In this document: piece after piece, positions 16,173 to 26,371 of the stretch
How the letters are laid out: each line of letters opens with the position of its first letter
Position numbering within the stretch: position 1 is the stretch's first letter
From: Aliiroseovarius salicola
Lineage (GTDB): Bacteria; Pseudomonadota; Alphaproteobacteria; Rhodobacterales; Rhodobacteraceae
Direction of reading: 5' to 3'
DNA: 64,000 nt
Assembly (NCBI RefSeq): GCF_027891095.1
Contig: NZ_JAQIIO010000007.1
Span: forward strand, 85,056 to 149,055
Notes under the pieces: generated by a model
Seen by the model: the letters and a program-made list of their open reading frames with translations, nothing else
Database searches by the model: none
Told to the model about the DNA's origin: nothing
Made by a program: the position numbers and the translations under genes

Positions 16173-17525
16173 TCATTTTTTACCGGGCAAGCCGTCGAAT
16201 TTCTTTTCAAGGCTGTCCCAGCAATCGATATATGCGTCTTGCAAGGGCGCCTCTTTTGCAGCGAATTCGGTTAGGTGCTGCGGAAAGCGGGTTTCGAACA
16301 TGAACGACATGGTGTTGTCGAGCTTTTCTGCCTCAAGGTCCGCATTCGACGCGCCTTCAAACGCATCACGGTCCGGTCCGTGTGGCAGCATCATGTTATG
16401 CAGGCTCACGCCCCCCGGAACAAAGCCCTGCGGTTTCGCGTCATACTGGCCATAGATGTTGCCCATCAGCTCGGACATGATGTTCTTGTGGTACCACGGC
16501 GGGCGGAAGGTATTTTCCGCCACCATCCAGCGTTCGCGGAACAGCACAAAGTCGATGTTCGCAGTGCCAGGATGACCCGAGGGTGCAGTCAAAACAGTGA
16601 AAATCGACGGGTCTGGATGATCAAACAGGATCGCACCGACCGGGCAATAGGTGCGTAGATCGTATTTAAAAGGTGCGTAATTGCCGTGCCAGGCGACCAC
16701 GTCCAGCGGCGACTGGCCGATCTTGGTCTTATGGAACTGCCCGCACCATTTGATGGTGATGGTCGAGGGCACTTCACGATCTTCAAATGCCGCGACCGGC
16801 GCCTTGAAGTCACGCGGGTTGGCCATGCAGTTCGCGCCAATCGGCCCGCGTCCTGGAAGTTCGAATTTCTGACCATAGTTCTCGCAGACAAATCCGCGCG
16901 CAGGCCCGTCAACCAGTTCCACCCGATAGACCAGACCACGGGGAATAATACCGATCTCTTTCGGTTCCAAATCGATCACGCCAAGTTCGGTATAAAACCG
17001 CAGCCTGCCATCCTGCGGAACAACCAAAAGTTCACTGTCGGCCGAGAAGAAATAGTCGTCGACCATCGATTCCGTGACCAGATAGATATGGCTGGCCATG
17101 CCTACCTGCGTGTTCACGTCACCCGCCGTGGTCATGGTGCGCATCCCGGTGATCCAGTTGAGCCCCTCTTTAGTGGGCACCGGATCCCAGCGATATTGAC
17201 CAAGAGAAATCACGTCCGGATCCACGCACGGCGCGGACTTCCAGTACGGCATATCTACCTTGCTATAGCGCGCCGAGTGTTTCACCGATGGGCGGATGCG
17301 ATAGCACCATGTGCGTTCTGGCGGGTTGGCGGTAAAGGCCGTGCCTGAGAGCTGCTCGCCATACAGTCCATAATTGCAGCGTTGCGGGCTGTTCATGCCC
17401 TGCGGCAAGGCTCCGGGCAGCGCTTCGGTTTCAAAATCATTCGCCCATCCGGGCATATATTCCACATCCGTGCCAACATTAGACACCGCGCGCTGCATCT
17501 CGCGCTGATCGCGTTCCTTGTTCAT
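16173..17525 (-). CDS. hmgA: Homogentisate 1,2-dioxygenase
   Basis: This 450-residue iron enzyme cleaves the homogentisate ring to maleylacetoacetate. The C-terminal half holds the metal-ligand segments [15 protein letters not shown] and [14 protein letters not shown], and ENTFR lies just upstream. The start at 17525 follows AGGGAAA; an in-frame extension to 17759 has no family match. It is the first gene of the hmgA-maiA-fahA run. No MarR or IclR regulator of the pathway is in the window, and hppD is also absent. Confidence 0.96.
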   Translation of the reverse strand: MNKERDQREMQRAVSNVGTDVEYMPGWANDFETEALPGALPQGMNSPQRCNYGLYGEQLSGTAFTANPPERTWCYRIRPSVKHSARYSKVDMPYWKSAPCVDPDVISLGQYRWDPVPTKEGLNWITGMRTMTTAGDVNTQVGMASHIYLVTESMVDDYFFSADSELLVVPQDGRLRFYTELGVIDLEPKEIGIIPRGLVYRVELVDGPARGFVCENYGQKFELPGRGPIGANCMANPRDFKAPVAAFEDREVPSTITIKWCGQFHKTKIGQSPLDVVAWHGNYAPFKYDLRTYCPVGAILFDHPDPSIFTVLTAPSGHPGTANIDFVLFRERWMVAENTFRPPWYHKNIMSELMGNIYGQYDAKPQGFVPGGVSLHNMMLPHGPDRDAFEGASNADLEAEKLDNTMSFMFETRFPQHLTEFAAKEAPLQDAYIDCWDSLEKKFDGLPGKK

Positions 17526-17734
17526 GTTGTTTCCCTGTTTCTGCCGCCAAACAAGCAATACGCTACGGCGGATCCTTTCGCTGGTTAAATAATATTGTTG
17601 CATTTGCAATGAAGTCAAGAAAAACAGGCCCGATGGTCGGTTTTGTAGGAAGTGATGACAATTTGAGAGGTTAAGCGGGTATAAACGCCTCTCTGCTATC
17701 CACATTTCTGGGTGAATAGAAATGAGGTGGTGGG

Positions 17735-18571
17735 ATGCGTGCTGATGGGCAAGCGCCAATAATAATCATCAAGAAAATAAAGAAGAGTGGTGGCGATGGT
17801 CACCACGGGGGGGCCTGGAAAGTGGCCTATGCGGATTTCGTAACTGCCATGATGGCGTTTTTTCTCTTGATGTGGCTTTTGAATGCAACAACGGAAAAAC
17901 AACGCAAAGGGATTGCGGATTATTTCAGTCCGACCATCCCTGTGAACCGTGTGTCTGGTGGAGGGGCCGGCTCGTTTGGCGGAGATTCGGTTTTTACCGA
18001 AGAAACTCTGGCACAATCCGGAAATGGGGGGCTGCCGCGCAACCCGACAGAGAATAACGATGGTGAACATTCGGGCGGGCGCCAGGCCGATGAAGCGGCA
18101 GAAGACATAAGAGCGTTGGAAGAAGTCGAAGAGTTGTTAAACGGGAAGTCTGGCGAAAGCATGGTAAGCGATGACAGTCGTCGCCACATCATCACGCGTG
18201 TCACGGATGAGGGTTTGCTGATCGAGCTATTTGACATCGAGGGCGAGCCATTATTCGAGCCAAACACCAAAGTCCCGACCGCTGTGACGATTGAACTTGC
18301 AGGTGTCATGACACGCATCTTTTCCTTGGTTAAAAACGGCGTTTCTGTTGAAGGGCATGTGCGATCTCAACCTGTCGTGGTTGCCGTAAATACCGCTTGG
18401 AAACTGTCTGGAGATCGCGCGAGTGTCATGCGCGAGTTGCTTGAAGAGCAGGGTTTGGAAGGGGGACGCATTCGCCGGGTTGCCGGTCATGCAGACCGGA
18501 AACCGGCCGCACGAAATCCGATGGCATTGCGCAATAATCGCATAGAATTGATCCTTTTGCGCAGGCGTTAA
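17735..18571 (+). CDS. motB: Flagellar motor stator protein MotB
   Basis: The 278-residue protein forms the peptidoglycan-anchored stator with MotA. After a short cytoplasmic start, one membrane span (about 33-50, [18 protein letters not shown]) carries D34, the proton-relay aspartate. A plug-like linker rich in glycine and acidic residues follows, then a C-terminal OmpA-like domain (about 175-278). motA is not adjacent, unlike the usual pair, so it must lie elsewhere. The gene leads the plus-strand flagellar run. Confidence 0.92.
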   Translation: MRADGQAPIIIIKKIKKSGGDGHHGGAWKVAYADFVTAMMAFFLLMWLLNATTEKQRKGIADYFSPTIPVNRVSGGGAGSFGGDSVFTEETLAQSGNGGLPRNPTENNDGEHSGGRQADEAAEDIRALEEVEELLNGKSGESMVSDDSRRHIITRVTDEGLLIELFDIEGEPLFEPNTKVPTAVTIELAGVMTRIFSLVKNGVSVEGHVRSQPVVVAVNTAWKLSGDRASVMRELLEEQGLEGGRIRRVAGHADRKPAARNPMALRNNRIELILLRRR

Positions 18572-18623
18572 AACAGGCTTGGGGATCCTCTGGAAGACAT
18601 CAAACCAATTCGGATTTTAGTTG

Positions 18624-18639
18624 TTAGGCTGCTGTTAAG
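18624..18639 (+). promoter_or_regulatory. CtrA-like site upstream of flgE
   Basis: TTAG-N7-TTAAG differs by one base from the CtrA consensus half-site pair TTAA-N7-TTAA. It lies 55 bases before the flgE start. Confidence 0.5.
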
Positions 18640-18693
18640 AGGTCGACGGCTAAGGTCCGGATTGAAAATATTGATGCAGCAGAAAGGCGCACC

Positions 18694-20007
18694 ATGACTA
18701 TTTCTTCCTCTTTGAGTGCCGGCGTCGCCGGGCTGTCCGCAAATGCAACCAAACTTGCGACAATCTCCGACAATATCGCAAACTCATCGACCTTTGGCTA
18801 CAAACGCACAATAGCCGACTTTCAAAGCATGGTCATTGGCGGGAATGCTGGTGCGGGAACCTATTCCGCAGGGGGCGTCGGTGTCTCTACACAACGGCTT
18901 ATTGATGAGCATGGCCCCCTTATTTCGACCTCCAACCCGTTGGATATCGCAGTTGGTGGTCGCGGCATGTTGCCGGTGACACAGGAAGTGTTTCTGGGCT
19001 CAGGCTCTGGTGACCGGCCCATGATGATGACCACTACGGGGTCGTTTCGCACGGATAGCGAAGGGGTGCTGAAAACAGAAACCGGACTTGTCCTTCTTGG
19101 TTGGCCCGCAGATGCCGATGGGAATGTCGGAACCTTCCCGCGTGATACGTCTGCCGGACTTGAACCCGTAGTGATCAATGCCAACCAGACCGCAGGCGAC
19201 CCGACAACGCGGCTGAAATTGGGGATCAATTTGCCAGCAGTTGATACCGAAGTTGGAGCGCCCGGTGATACCCTTCCCTTGGCGGTGGAATATTTTGGCA
19301 ATCTTGGGACGTCAGAATCCCTCAGCATCGCATTCACGCCATCAGTCCCCACCACAGGGATTGCACCCTCTAACGCATGGACAATGGTGATCCGTGATAG
19401 TGCTGGTGGCAATAATGTGGTCGGTGAATACACGCTGACATTTGACGATAGTCGCGCCGATGGCGGGACATTGGCGTCGGTGAGTGTGGTTTCGGGTGGT
19501 GCCTATGATGCTGCCACTGGTGAATTGGCCCTGACCGTCGATGGTGGCCCTTTGACCCTGACAATCGGCAAGATTGGGGATCCGAATGGGCTGACGCAAT
19601 TATCAGACAGCTTTGCCCCGACCTCAATCACCAAAGATGGTTCACCAGTAGGGAACCTGACTGCGGTCGAAATTGATGAGCACGGATACATCAAGGCGAC
19701 CTACGATACGGGCTTTACGCGCACAATCTATCAAGTGCCTCTGGTGGATATCCCCAACCCAAATGGACTGAGATCTCTGTCAAACCAAGCCTATCAGGTC
19801 TCACCGCAATCCGGGTCATTTTTCATGTGGGATGCTGGGGATGGTCCAACAGGCGAAATCATTGGGTTCGCACGTGAAGGGTCTACAACAGATGTGGCAG
19901 GGGAGTTGACTTCACTGATCCAAACGCAACGCGCGTATAGTTCCAATGCCAAGGTCATCCAGACTGTGGATGAAATGTTGCAGGAAACGACCAACATCAA
20001 ACGATAA
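18694..20007 (+). CDS. flgE: Flagellar hook protein FlgE
   Basis: This 437-residue protein is the hook subunit. The N-terminal heptad region SLSAGVAGLSANATKLATIS with DNIANSSTFGYKR is the rod/hook/HAP signature, and the C-terminus SLIQTQRAYSSNAKVIQTVD is the matching helix. The central variable region (about 100-350) forms the outer hook domains. A CtrA-like site precedes it, and flgK follows 29 bases later in the same run. Confidence 0.94.
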   Translation: MTISSSLSAGVAGLSANATKLATISDNIANSSTFGYKRTIADFQSMVIGGNAGAGTYSAGGVGVSTQRLIDEHGPLISTSNPLDIAVGGRGMLPVTQEVFLGSGSGDRPMMMTTTGSFRTDSEGVLKTETGLVLLGWPADADGNVGTFPRDTSAGLEPVVINANQTAGDPTTRLKLGINLPAVDTEVGAPGDTLPLAVEYFGNLGTSESLSIAFTPSVPTTGIAPSNAWTMVIRDSAGGNNVVGEYTLTFDDSRADGGTLASVSVVSGGAYDAATGELALTVDGGPLTLTIGKIGDPNGLTQLSDSFAPTSITKDGSPVGNLTAVEIDEHGYIKATYDTGFTRTIYQVPLVDIPNPNGLRSLSNQAYQVSPQSGSFFMWDAGDGPTGEIIGFAREGSTTDVAGELTSLIQTQRAYSSNAKVIQTVDEMLQETTNIKR

Positions 20008-20036
20008 CTTCCGGGGTGGGTATTGGAGGTTAAATC

Positions 20037-21494
20037 ATGGGCATTTCAAGCTCAATGTACAACGCCCTGTCGGGATTAAACGCAGCATCCCGCGCGGCCA
20101 CATTAGTGTCATCCAATGTCGCAAATGCCATGACAGAGGGATACGCGCCGCGTTCGCTTGAACTGTCTTCCCGCTCCCTCGCGGGGACCGGATCAGGTGT
20201 CTTCGTTGAAGGCGTGACGCGACATACCGATGATGTTCTTCTGGGGGATCGCCGCCTGAGCGATGCCATGGTCGGATATGACAGCACCAAAGCTGACTTT
20301 TTTAATAGTTTAGAGAGCTTGATCGGAACGCCCGATCAGCCCGGATCATTGTCTGGTCGCATCGCCAGCCTCGACGCCGCCCTGATCGAAGCGGCAGCCC
20401 ATCCGGAAAGCAATGCCAGGTTGTCTGCGGTGAATACTGCCGCGAACAACATCACGGACCATCTCAATTCGACCTCCAAAGCAATCCAATCTGCGCGCTT
20501 GGAGGCAGATCAGGCGATTGCACATCAGGTGCAGAGGTTGAACACAGGTCTAAAGCAAGTCGAAGAACTCAACGTTAAGATCCAGGAGGCGCAGGCGCGG
20601 GGAGTCGATCCGTCAGGCCTGATGGATCTGCGACAACAGACAATCGATGGTATTTCGCCAATCTTACCGCTCAAGCAGCTGCCCAGAGAGAACGGAAGGG
20701 TGGCGTTGATCACCACAGGCGGCGCCGTCGTTTTGGACGGAAAAGCGGCCCAATTCGAATTTACATCGGTCAATATGATCGTGCCCGAAATGACTCAGGC
20801 CAGCGGTGCACTTTCCGGTTTGAGTATGAATGGCCAATCGCTCCAAACCGGTGGTGAACGAAGCCCCATTGCCGGTGGATCACTGGCCGCGCAATTCGAA
20901 GTAAGAGACGAATTGGCGGGCGAGGCGCAGAAGCGCCTGGACGGATTTTCGCGGGACCTGATTGAACGATTTGCAGATCCCGCATTGGATCCAACTCGGG
21001 CATCTGGTGAACCGGGATTCTTTACAGATAATGGCAGCAGTTTCGATCCCACCTTTGAAATCGGGCTGTCGTCGCGCATTTCGGTCAATGCCGCAGTAGA
21101 CCCCGCAAAAGGAGGGCAAACTCGGCGCATTCGGGACGGCCTTGGAGCAAGCGTGCCCGGCGCTGTTGGCAACGCACAGTTAATCAATGATCTAGCGGAT
21201 GCTTTGGGAAAATCCAGGGTGCCGGCATCCGGAGGATATGGTGGAGCCGCCCGATCCTCTTCTGATTTGGCTGCCGACTTGTTGTCATCGGTCAGCGCTG
21301 ATCTGGCCGATGCCGAAACGCAGCGCAGCTTTTCCATGTCCCAATACAACACCCTGAAACAGATGGAACTTTCGAAGGGTGTGGATACCGACGCAGAGAT
21401 GCAGAAGCTGATGTTGATTGAACAAGCATTCGCGGCCAACGCGCGGGTCATCACTGTTGCGGATGAAATGATCCAAACACTCATGAGCATTTGA
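20037..21494 (+). CDS. flgK: Hook-associated protein FlgK (HAP1)
   Basis: A 485-residue hook-filament junction protein. It has the N-terminal ALSGLNAASRAATLVSSNVA segment and a C-terminal LMLIEQAFAANARVITVADE segment shared by axial proteins, with a long coiled and variable middle. TTGGAGG precedes the ATG. It is slightly short for the family, as is common in alphaproteobacteria. It lies between flgE and flgL as in most flagellar clusters. Confidence 0.93.
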   Translation: MGISSSMYNALSGLNAASRAATLVSSNVANAMTEGYAPRSLELSSRSLAGTGSGVFVEGVTRHTDDVLLGDRRLSDAMVGYDSTKADFFNSLESLIGTPDQPGSLSGRIASLDAALIEAAAHPESNARLSAVNTAANNITDHLNSTSKAIQSARLEADQAIAHQVQRLNTGLKQVEELNVKIQEAQARGVDPSGLMDLRQQTIDGISPILPLKQLPRENGRVALITTGGAVVLDGKAAQFEFTSVNMIVPEMTQASGALSGLSMNGQSLQTGGERSPIAGGSLAAQFEVRDELAGEAQKRLDGFSRDLIERFADPALDPTRASGEPGFFTDNGSSFDPTFEIGLSSRISVNAAVDPAKGGQTRRIRDGLGASVPGAVGNAQLINDLADALGKSRVPASGGYGGAARSSSDLAADLLSSVSADLADAETQRSFSMSQYNTLKQMELSKGVDTDAEMQKLMLIEQAFAANARVITVADEMIQTLMSI

Positions 21495-21503
21495 TGGAGG
21501 CGG

Positions 21504-22514
21504 ATGATGTTTAGCACATTTGGAGATCTTGCCAGCACATTCCATGCTCGCACATTCAGTGCGCAATTGAAGTCTAATATGACGCGGCTGGGGGGCGAGT
21601 TGACAACCGGACTCAAGGCGGACCTTTCGTCCGCCGTTTCTAGAGATTTTGGCCCTCTGGCCAGTATCGAGCACAGTTTAAAAACACTTGAAGCCTACAG
21701 GACTGCCACCAACGAAGCTGCGACCATCGCCTCTGCGGCCCAGTTTTCGATGGGTGCCATTCAAACACAAAGCGAAGAACTCTACATGGGCATGATCTCA
21801 GCCAGCACCACCGGCAATGTCACCTTGATCGACACAACAGCCTTTGACGCCCGCCAAAAATTTATCGGAGCAGTATCGCAATTGAATACAAGTGCGATGG
21901 GCAGGACCTTGTTTGCAGGAGCAGCAACCGATGGTCCTGCGTTGATGAGGGGCGAAGATATGCTGGACGCGATCAAGCTTGAGATTGCCGGTGCTGGTAC
22001 CGCTGCCGATGTCTCCATGCGTATTGATACCTGGTTTGATGATCCTGCTGGAGGATTCGCGACCTCGGGATATCTTGGTGCTGATACGACTATGGGACCA
22101 CTTCGACTGGGAAATGGTGAATCCGGTGAGATGGGTCTGCGGGCGGATGATCCCGCCATCAAAAATGTTCTCAAAGCCATGGTGAAATCCGCTGTGATTG
22201 CAGAGGGTGCTCTAAATGGGGATGTAGAGCAACAGACGCGTTTGGTGGAACAATCTTCGAACGAGCTGTTGAGCGCGAATGGTAAATTCACCGTGGCACG
22301 TGCCGCTGTTGGGAGCCTCGAAGCCCGTATCGAAGATGCGCAAACCCGAAACGGCGCAGAAAAATCGTCGTTGGAGATATCGCGCAACGAGCTGCGTTCC
22401 GCAGATCCATATGATACAGCGGCGGAACTTCACGCAGTTCAGGGTCAGCTTGAAAGCCTTTATACGGTCACGGCTTTTCTTTCGAAACTTTCGTTCACGG
22501 ATTATATGCGATGA
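21504..22514 (+). CDS. flgL: Hook-associated protein FlgL (HAP3)
   Basis: The 336-residue protein is the second junction subunit and resembles flagellin at its ends (RLGGELTTGLKADLSS near the N-terminus, TVTAFLSKLSFTDYMR at the C-terminus). It begins nine bases after flgK behind GATGGAGG. Its stop overlaps the flgI start as ATGA, which implies translational coupling. Confidence 0.9.
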   Translation: MMFSTFGDLASTFHARTFSAQLKSNMTRLGGELTTGLKADLSSAVSRDFGPLASIEHSLKTLEAYRTATNEAATIASAAQFSMGAIQTQSEELYMGMISASTTGNVTLIDTTAFDARQKFIGAVSQLNTSAMGRTLFAGAATDGPALMRGEDMLDAIKLEIAGAGTAADVSMRIDTWFDDPAGGFATSGYLGADTTMGPLRLGNGESGEMGLRADDPAIKNVLKAMVKSAVIAEGALNGDVEQQTRLVEQSSNELLSANGKFTVARAAVGSLEARIEDAQTRNGAEKSSLEISRNELRSADPYDTAAELHAVQGQLESLYTVTAFLSKLSFTDYMR

Positions 22515-23614
22515 AAACTCTGATCGCGGCGGTTGCTCTTTTTCTCATGCTGTTTGGGTCGGCGCTGGCCAATAGCATTCGTATCAAAGATTTGGTCGAA
22601 TTTGATGGCGTGCGAGGGAATGACCTGATTGGGTATGGGCTTGTTGTCGGTCTGAATGGAACGGGGGACGGCATTCGCAATGCGCCGTTTACAGAAGATA
22701 TCATGTCTAACATCCTCGAACGGCTTGGAGTGAATATCACGGGTGAGCAATTTCGACCCAAAAACGTTGCAGCGGTATTTGTGACTGCAACCCTTCCCCC
22801 GTTTGCACGATCCGGATCACGAATTGATGTCACTGTTTCTGCGATTGGAGATGCGAAAAGCTTGCTTGGTGGCACTTTGATAATGACACCGCTGAACGCC
22901 GCCGATGGCGAGATTTATGCGGTCAGCCAAGGCACCGTAATTGCAGGGGGGGCTTCGGCCGAAGGTGAGGGTGCAGCTGTCATTCAAGGCGTTCCGACAA
23001 GTGGAGTAATTCCTTCAGGCGCTCGGGTCGAGCGTGAGTTGGAGTTCGATTTCACCAAACTGAAGTCGATCCGCCTGGCGTTGCGAACACCTGACTTTAC
23101 GACGGCGGAACGTATTGAGAGTGCAATTAACCAAAATTTCGGTCGAGTGGTTTCACGGATGCTGGATAGTGGAACGGTGCTGGTGGACATTATGGCCACG
23201 AAGGCGCTTTCTCCGGCGCACGCGCTTGGTGATATTGAAAACTTACGGGTAGCCCCAGAGCGCAAGGCAAGGGTTGTGGTTGATCAGAGGTCGGGAACCA
23301 TAGTCATGGGAGAGGATGTTCGTATTAGCCGTGTAGCTGTTTCTCAGGGAAATCTGACACTTCGTATTCAGGAACAGCCACTGGTGGTGCAACCCAATCC
23401 ATTTACAGATGGCGAAGCAATAGTGGTGCCGCGAACCGATGTCGCCATCCATGAAGAGCCGGGAACCGGCCTGGCGGAAGTCAGCGGAGGGACTTCTCTT
23501 TCAGAGGTAATTGCTGGTTTGAATGCGCTAGGCGTTTCGCCACGTGATATGATTGATATTCTTAAAAGTATTAAAGCCGCAGGAGCACTGCATGCAGATT
23601 TTGTGGTCAGGTGA
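22511..23614 (+). CDS. flgI: Flagellar P-ring protein FlgI
   Basis: This 367-residue periplasmic protein forms the P-ring around the rod. A signal peptide (about residues 1-20, ending in ALAN) is followed by IRIKDLVEFDGVRGNDLIGY and GLVVGLNGTGDG, the family signature. The C-terminal ISRVAVSQGNLTL and VIAGLNALGVSPRDMIDILK segments are also typical. It is the last gene of the flgE-K-L-I run and converges on fliL. Confidence 0.95.
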   Translation: MKTLIAAVALFLMLFGSALANSIRIKDLVEFDGVRGNDLIGYGLVVGLNGTGDGIRNAPFTEDIMSNILERLGVNITGEQFRPKNVAAVFVTATLPPFARSGSRIDVTVSAIGDAKSLLGGTLIMTPLNAADGEIYAVSQGTVIAGGASAEGEGAAVIQGVPTSGVIPSGARVERELEFDFTKLKSIRLALRTPDFTTAERIESAINQNFGRVVSRMLDSGTVLVDIMATKALSPAHALGDIENLRVAPERKARVVVDQRSGTIVMGEDVRISRVAVSQGNLTLRIQEQPLVVQPNPFTDGEAIVVPRTDVAIHEEPGTGLAEVSGGTSLSEVIAGLNALGVSPRDMIDILKSIKAAGALHADFVVR

Positions 23615-23882
23615 ACGCGCAACGCGGTATGGAAACTCTTTTCTTTCTCACTATCTCACCGCTTCCCGATATTGTTCCACATTGCGAAAATGGCCAAACT
23701 AAATACGCTGAAATACCGAGGCTTGAAGGATCCTCGATTGCTCTGGAGCAAACGCAGAAAGATCTTCAGCGGAAACATGCAGGCACAAATTCATTGATAT
23801 AGCTTGTTGGGTATTTAATGCGAACGAGGTGCCAGGACTGCGCCAGCGTCAGTTTAACCCCACGATTAATTTGACGGGGCTT
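23615..23882. other. Convergent intergenic gap between flgI and fliL
   Basis: This 268-base gap separates two converging flagellar runs. I find no gene, tRNA or strong terminator in it. Confidence 0.5.
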
Positions 23883-24389
23883 TTACATATCTTGGCGAAC
23901 AATGTCTGTAACCAAGACATCATATACCGCGCTACCCATGATTTTTGTGGCGACTTCTTCAAGCCCCATCCTCAGGCTTGAAAGCTTTACGGAATCGGTA
24001 AAAACTCCGTCGAATCCACCCAGATTTGCGTGATCAAAAAGCACCTGCAAGAACGCGTCCCGTAACTTCGGTTCCTTCTGATAAAACTCTTCACTGCTGC
24101 CAGCAGCGATTTCCAGACTGAGAGACAGGGCAACCAAAGATCGGACCTGCCCTTGTCCCACGACGGGAATGACGAATTGATTGTTCATTTTCACGAAATC
24201 GCGGTTAAGGTTTTCTTCGGCATCATGAGCGCTTTCGGAATGTGGTGCGTTCGCAGCATGCGAGGAGCTTTCCAGCTCCCCACATGGATTGATCTCAACG
24301 ATTTCGGGCTCGGGGCGCAACATGAACCCAGCGCCAGCACCTCCACCTAAGCCAATGAACGCTAACAGGATTGGTAGTATTTTTCCCAT
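23883..24389 (-). CDS. fliL: FliL-like flagellar basal-body protein
   Basis: The 168-residue protein has one N-terminal membrane anchor (about 4-22) and a periplasmic domain with NQFVIPVVGQGQVRSLVALS and LRDAFLQVLFDHANLGGF, as in alphaproteobacterial FliL. FliL strengthens the stator-rotor contact. The start at 24389 follows GGGAGA, 13 bases after flgH. The likeness is in arrangement and key phrases rather than strict identity. Confidence 0.78.
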   Translation of the reverse strand: MGKILPILLAFIGLGGGAGAGFMLRPEPEIVEINPCGELESSSHAANAPHSESAHDAEENLNRDFVKMNNQFVIPVVGQGQVRSLVALSLSLEIAAGSSEEFYQKEPKLRDAFLQVLFDHANLGGFDGVFTDSVKLSSLRMGLEEVATKIMGSAVYDVLVTDIVRQDM

Positions 24390-24402
24390 TTTAGTCTCCC
24401 GC

Positions 24403-25131
24403 TCAGAAGGGCAGAACAATATCTGCGATTTGCTGTCCAATGCGGGGTTGCTGGACATCCGAAATTGCTCCGCGACCACCATAGGAGATCCGGGCGGAAG
24501 CGATCTTGTCATAGGGGATTTCATTTTTGCGAGAGATATCTTCAGGCCGAACAAATCCCGTAACCAGCAGCTCACGCAGCTCATAGTTCACGCGAACCTC
24601 TTGTGTCCCTTGAATTTGCAATACCCCATTGGGCAAGGTTCCCGTTACGGTTGCCGCCACGCGAAGTTGCAGTTTTTCATTGCGCCGGATCGTGCCTTTT
24701 CCACCAGAAGAGCTGCTGGAGCTTAAATCCACGGATGACGCCATAGAGGCTCCATCGGGGAGAGATTTGTCAATATTCTGTGGGATTCCAAACAAGGATG
24801 GGATGGCCATTTTCTCCGATCCATCGCGGGATCGCGAAGAGTTGTTTGAGAACTCTGCCCGGTCGTTGATTTCGATGACCACAGTCAAAATATCTCCCGC
24901 TTGCTGTGCGCGTCGATCACCAAGCAAAGACTGCCTGCCGCGGCTCCAGGTGGATGCATGCGCGACTGGGGTGACTGCAAGCTTTTGCCGGGGCAAGGGT
25001 GTGGTTGCCATGGCTTGATGTTCCTGATTGATCTCAATCGGGCTTAAGGATGGTGCTTTGCCAACCTGTTCCAGACGGGAGCAGCCCGAGATTGTGGTTG
25101 CCAAGGTTAAAGAAATTACAAGGAGACGCAT
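24403..25131 (-). CDS. flgH: Flagellar L-ring lipoprotein FlgH
   Basis: The 242-residue outer-membrane lipoprotein forms the L-ring. A lipobox TISGC (C17) ends the signal sequence. LLGDRRAQQAGDILTVVIEI and the C-terminal NYELRELLVTGFVRPEDIS, SYGGRG segments are diagnostic. It lies eight bases after flgA and is followed by fliL in the same minus-strand operon. Confidence 0.95.
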   Translation of the reverse strand: MRLLVISLTLATTISGCSRLEQVGKAPSLSPIEINQEHQAMATTPLPRQKLAVTPVAHASTWSRGRQSLLGDRRAQQAGDILTVVIEINDRAEFSNNSSRSRDGSEKMAIPSLFGIPQNIDKSLPDGASMASSVDLSSSSSSGGKGTIRRNEKLQLRVAATVTGTLPNGVLQIQGTQEVRVNYELRELLVTGFVRPEDISRKNEIPYDKIASARISYGGRGAISDVQQPRIGQQIADIVLPF

Positions 25132-25139
25132 GTTTACCT

Positions 25140-25580
25140 CTAGGATCCGGGAATCTGTGGTGGAGCGACAGTGACACTTCCGTCCGGGCGGACCGTGCCG
25201 GTGATGGTTGAACGTGAGGACAGATTCATGACGCGAATCCTGTCCCCCACCCCCCCGCGGGAAAGGGATCGACCCTCTGCTGCAATCTGCAGGCCCCCTG
25301 TGTTGTAAAGCAGACGGACAATCTGATTACGATCGATCAAAGCGGGTGGGCCAACATCTCCGATGCGAATGGGCCGCCCTGCATACAGCACCACCCGCGT
25401 TTCCATTCCCACCAGCTCGTCAACTGATATGTAAGAGCCGGGAACATCGCCGGGCGAGAGTTTCAGGTCGGCTTCGGTGAGCACGCTATGCGCCCGCATT
25501 GTCCTGCCAGCCAGCACCGTATCGGCATGGGCGGGCGGCGTTAAAATCGCCAGAAAGATCGCGAACAGGTATTTCATCAC
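25140..25580 (-). CDS. flgA: P-ring assembly chaperone FlgA
   Basis: This 146-residue secreted protein has a signal peptide (about 1-19, ending HADTV) and a SAF-type domain (VLAGRTMRAHSVLTEADL, then VLYAGRPIRIGDVGPPALID). FlgA helps FlgI assemble in the periplasm. It is a short form of the family. It overlaps the flgG stop by four bases. Confidence 0.88.
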   Translation of the reverse strand: MMKYLFAIFLAILTPPAHADTVLAGRTMRAHSVLTEADLKLSPGDVPGSYISVDELVGMETRVVLYAGRPIRIGDVGPPALIDRNQIVRLLYNTGGLQIAAEGRSLSRGGVGDRIRVMNLSSRSTITGTVRPDGSVTVAPPQIPGS

Positions 25581-26362
25581 CGCACCTGTGTTGTTGCCGC
25601 GAGCATCTGGTCGGCTGCGGTGATAACCTTGGAATTGAGTTCATAACCACGCTGCGCAGAGATCAACTCGGTCACCTCGCGAACAGCATCGACGCTGCTG
25701 CTTTCCAGATAGCTCTGTCGAATGGTTCCAAGACCGTCTTCTCCTGGGACTGATGTCAGGGGAGCACCCGAGGCGGTGGTTTCCAGATACAAATTGGAGC
25801 CAATCGCCTCCAGACCTTTCTCATTCGTAAATCCAGTCAGTGTGAACGCACCTGCGAGTTCTGGTTCCACCACGTCCTTGAAATAGACGTAGACCTCGCC
25901 TTGAGCGTTGATGGAAATGGAGCGGGCGTCATTCGGTATGGTGATTCCCGGCGCAACAGGATGGCCGTCAGAATTCACGATTTGCCCATCTGGAGAAAGC
26001 TTCAACGCCCCATCCCGTGTATAGGCGGATACCCCTGACGGCAGGGTAACTTCGATGTAACCTTTGCCCTCAATCGCAATATCAAGCTCGCCTCCCGTTT
26101 GGGACAAGCTGCCCTGCTGTACTATCATTGTAACCGAAGAGGGGCGCACCCCCAGTCCAAGTTGGACACCGGTCGGAAGTACAGTGCCGTCCGAAGCGGC
26201 GATGGTGCCCGGACGTGAAGATTGTTGATAATGTAGATCGGCAAACTCGGCACGGCGCGCGTTGTAGCCGGTGGTATTCATGTTAGCGAGGTTGTTTGAA
26301 ATGGTTTCAACCCGCATTTGTTGGGCCAACATTCCTGTGGCGGCGATTTGCAAAGAACGCAT
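25577..26362 (-). CDS. flgG: Distal rod protein FlgG
   Basis: A 261-residue rod subunit with the axial-protein N-terminus RSLQIAATGMLAQQMRVE, SNNLANMNTTGYNARRAEFA and C-terminus VTELISAQRGYELNSKVITA, all close to the FlgG consensus. The length is standard. AGGAGG precedes the ATG, nine bases after flgF. Confidence 0.96.
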   Translation of the reverse strand: MRSLQIAATGMLAQQMRVETISNNLANMNTTGYNARRAEFADLHYQQSSRPGTIAASDGTVLPTGVQLGLGVRPSSVTMIVQQGSLSQTGGELDIAIEGKGYIEVTLPSGVSAYTRDGALKLSPDGQIVNSDGHPVAPGITIPNDARSISINAQGEVYVYFKDVVEPELAGAFTLTGFTNEKGLEAIGSNLYLETTASGAPLTSVPGEDGLGTIRQSYLESSSVDAVREVTELISAQRGYELNSKVITAADQMLAATTQVR

Positions 26363-26371
26363 GTTACCTCC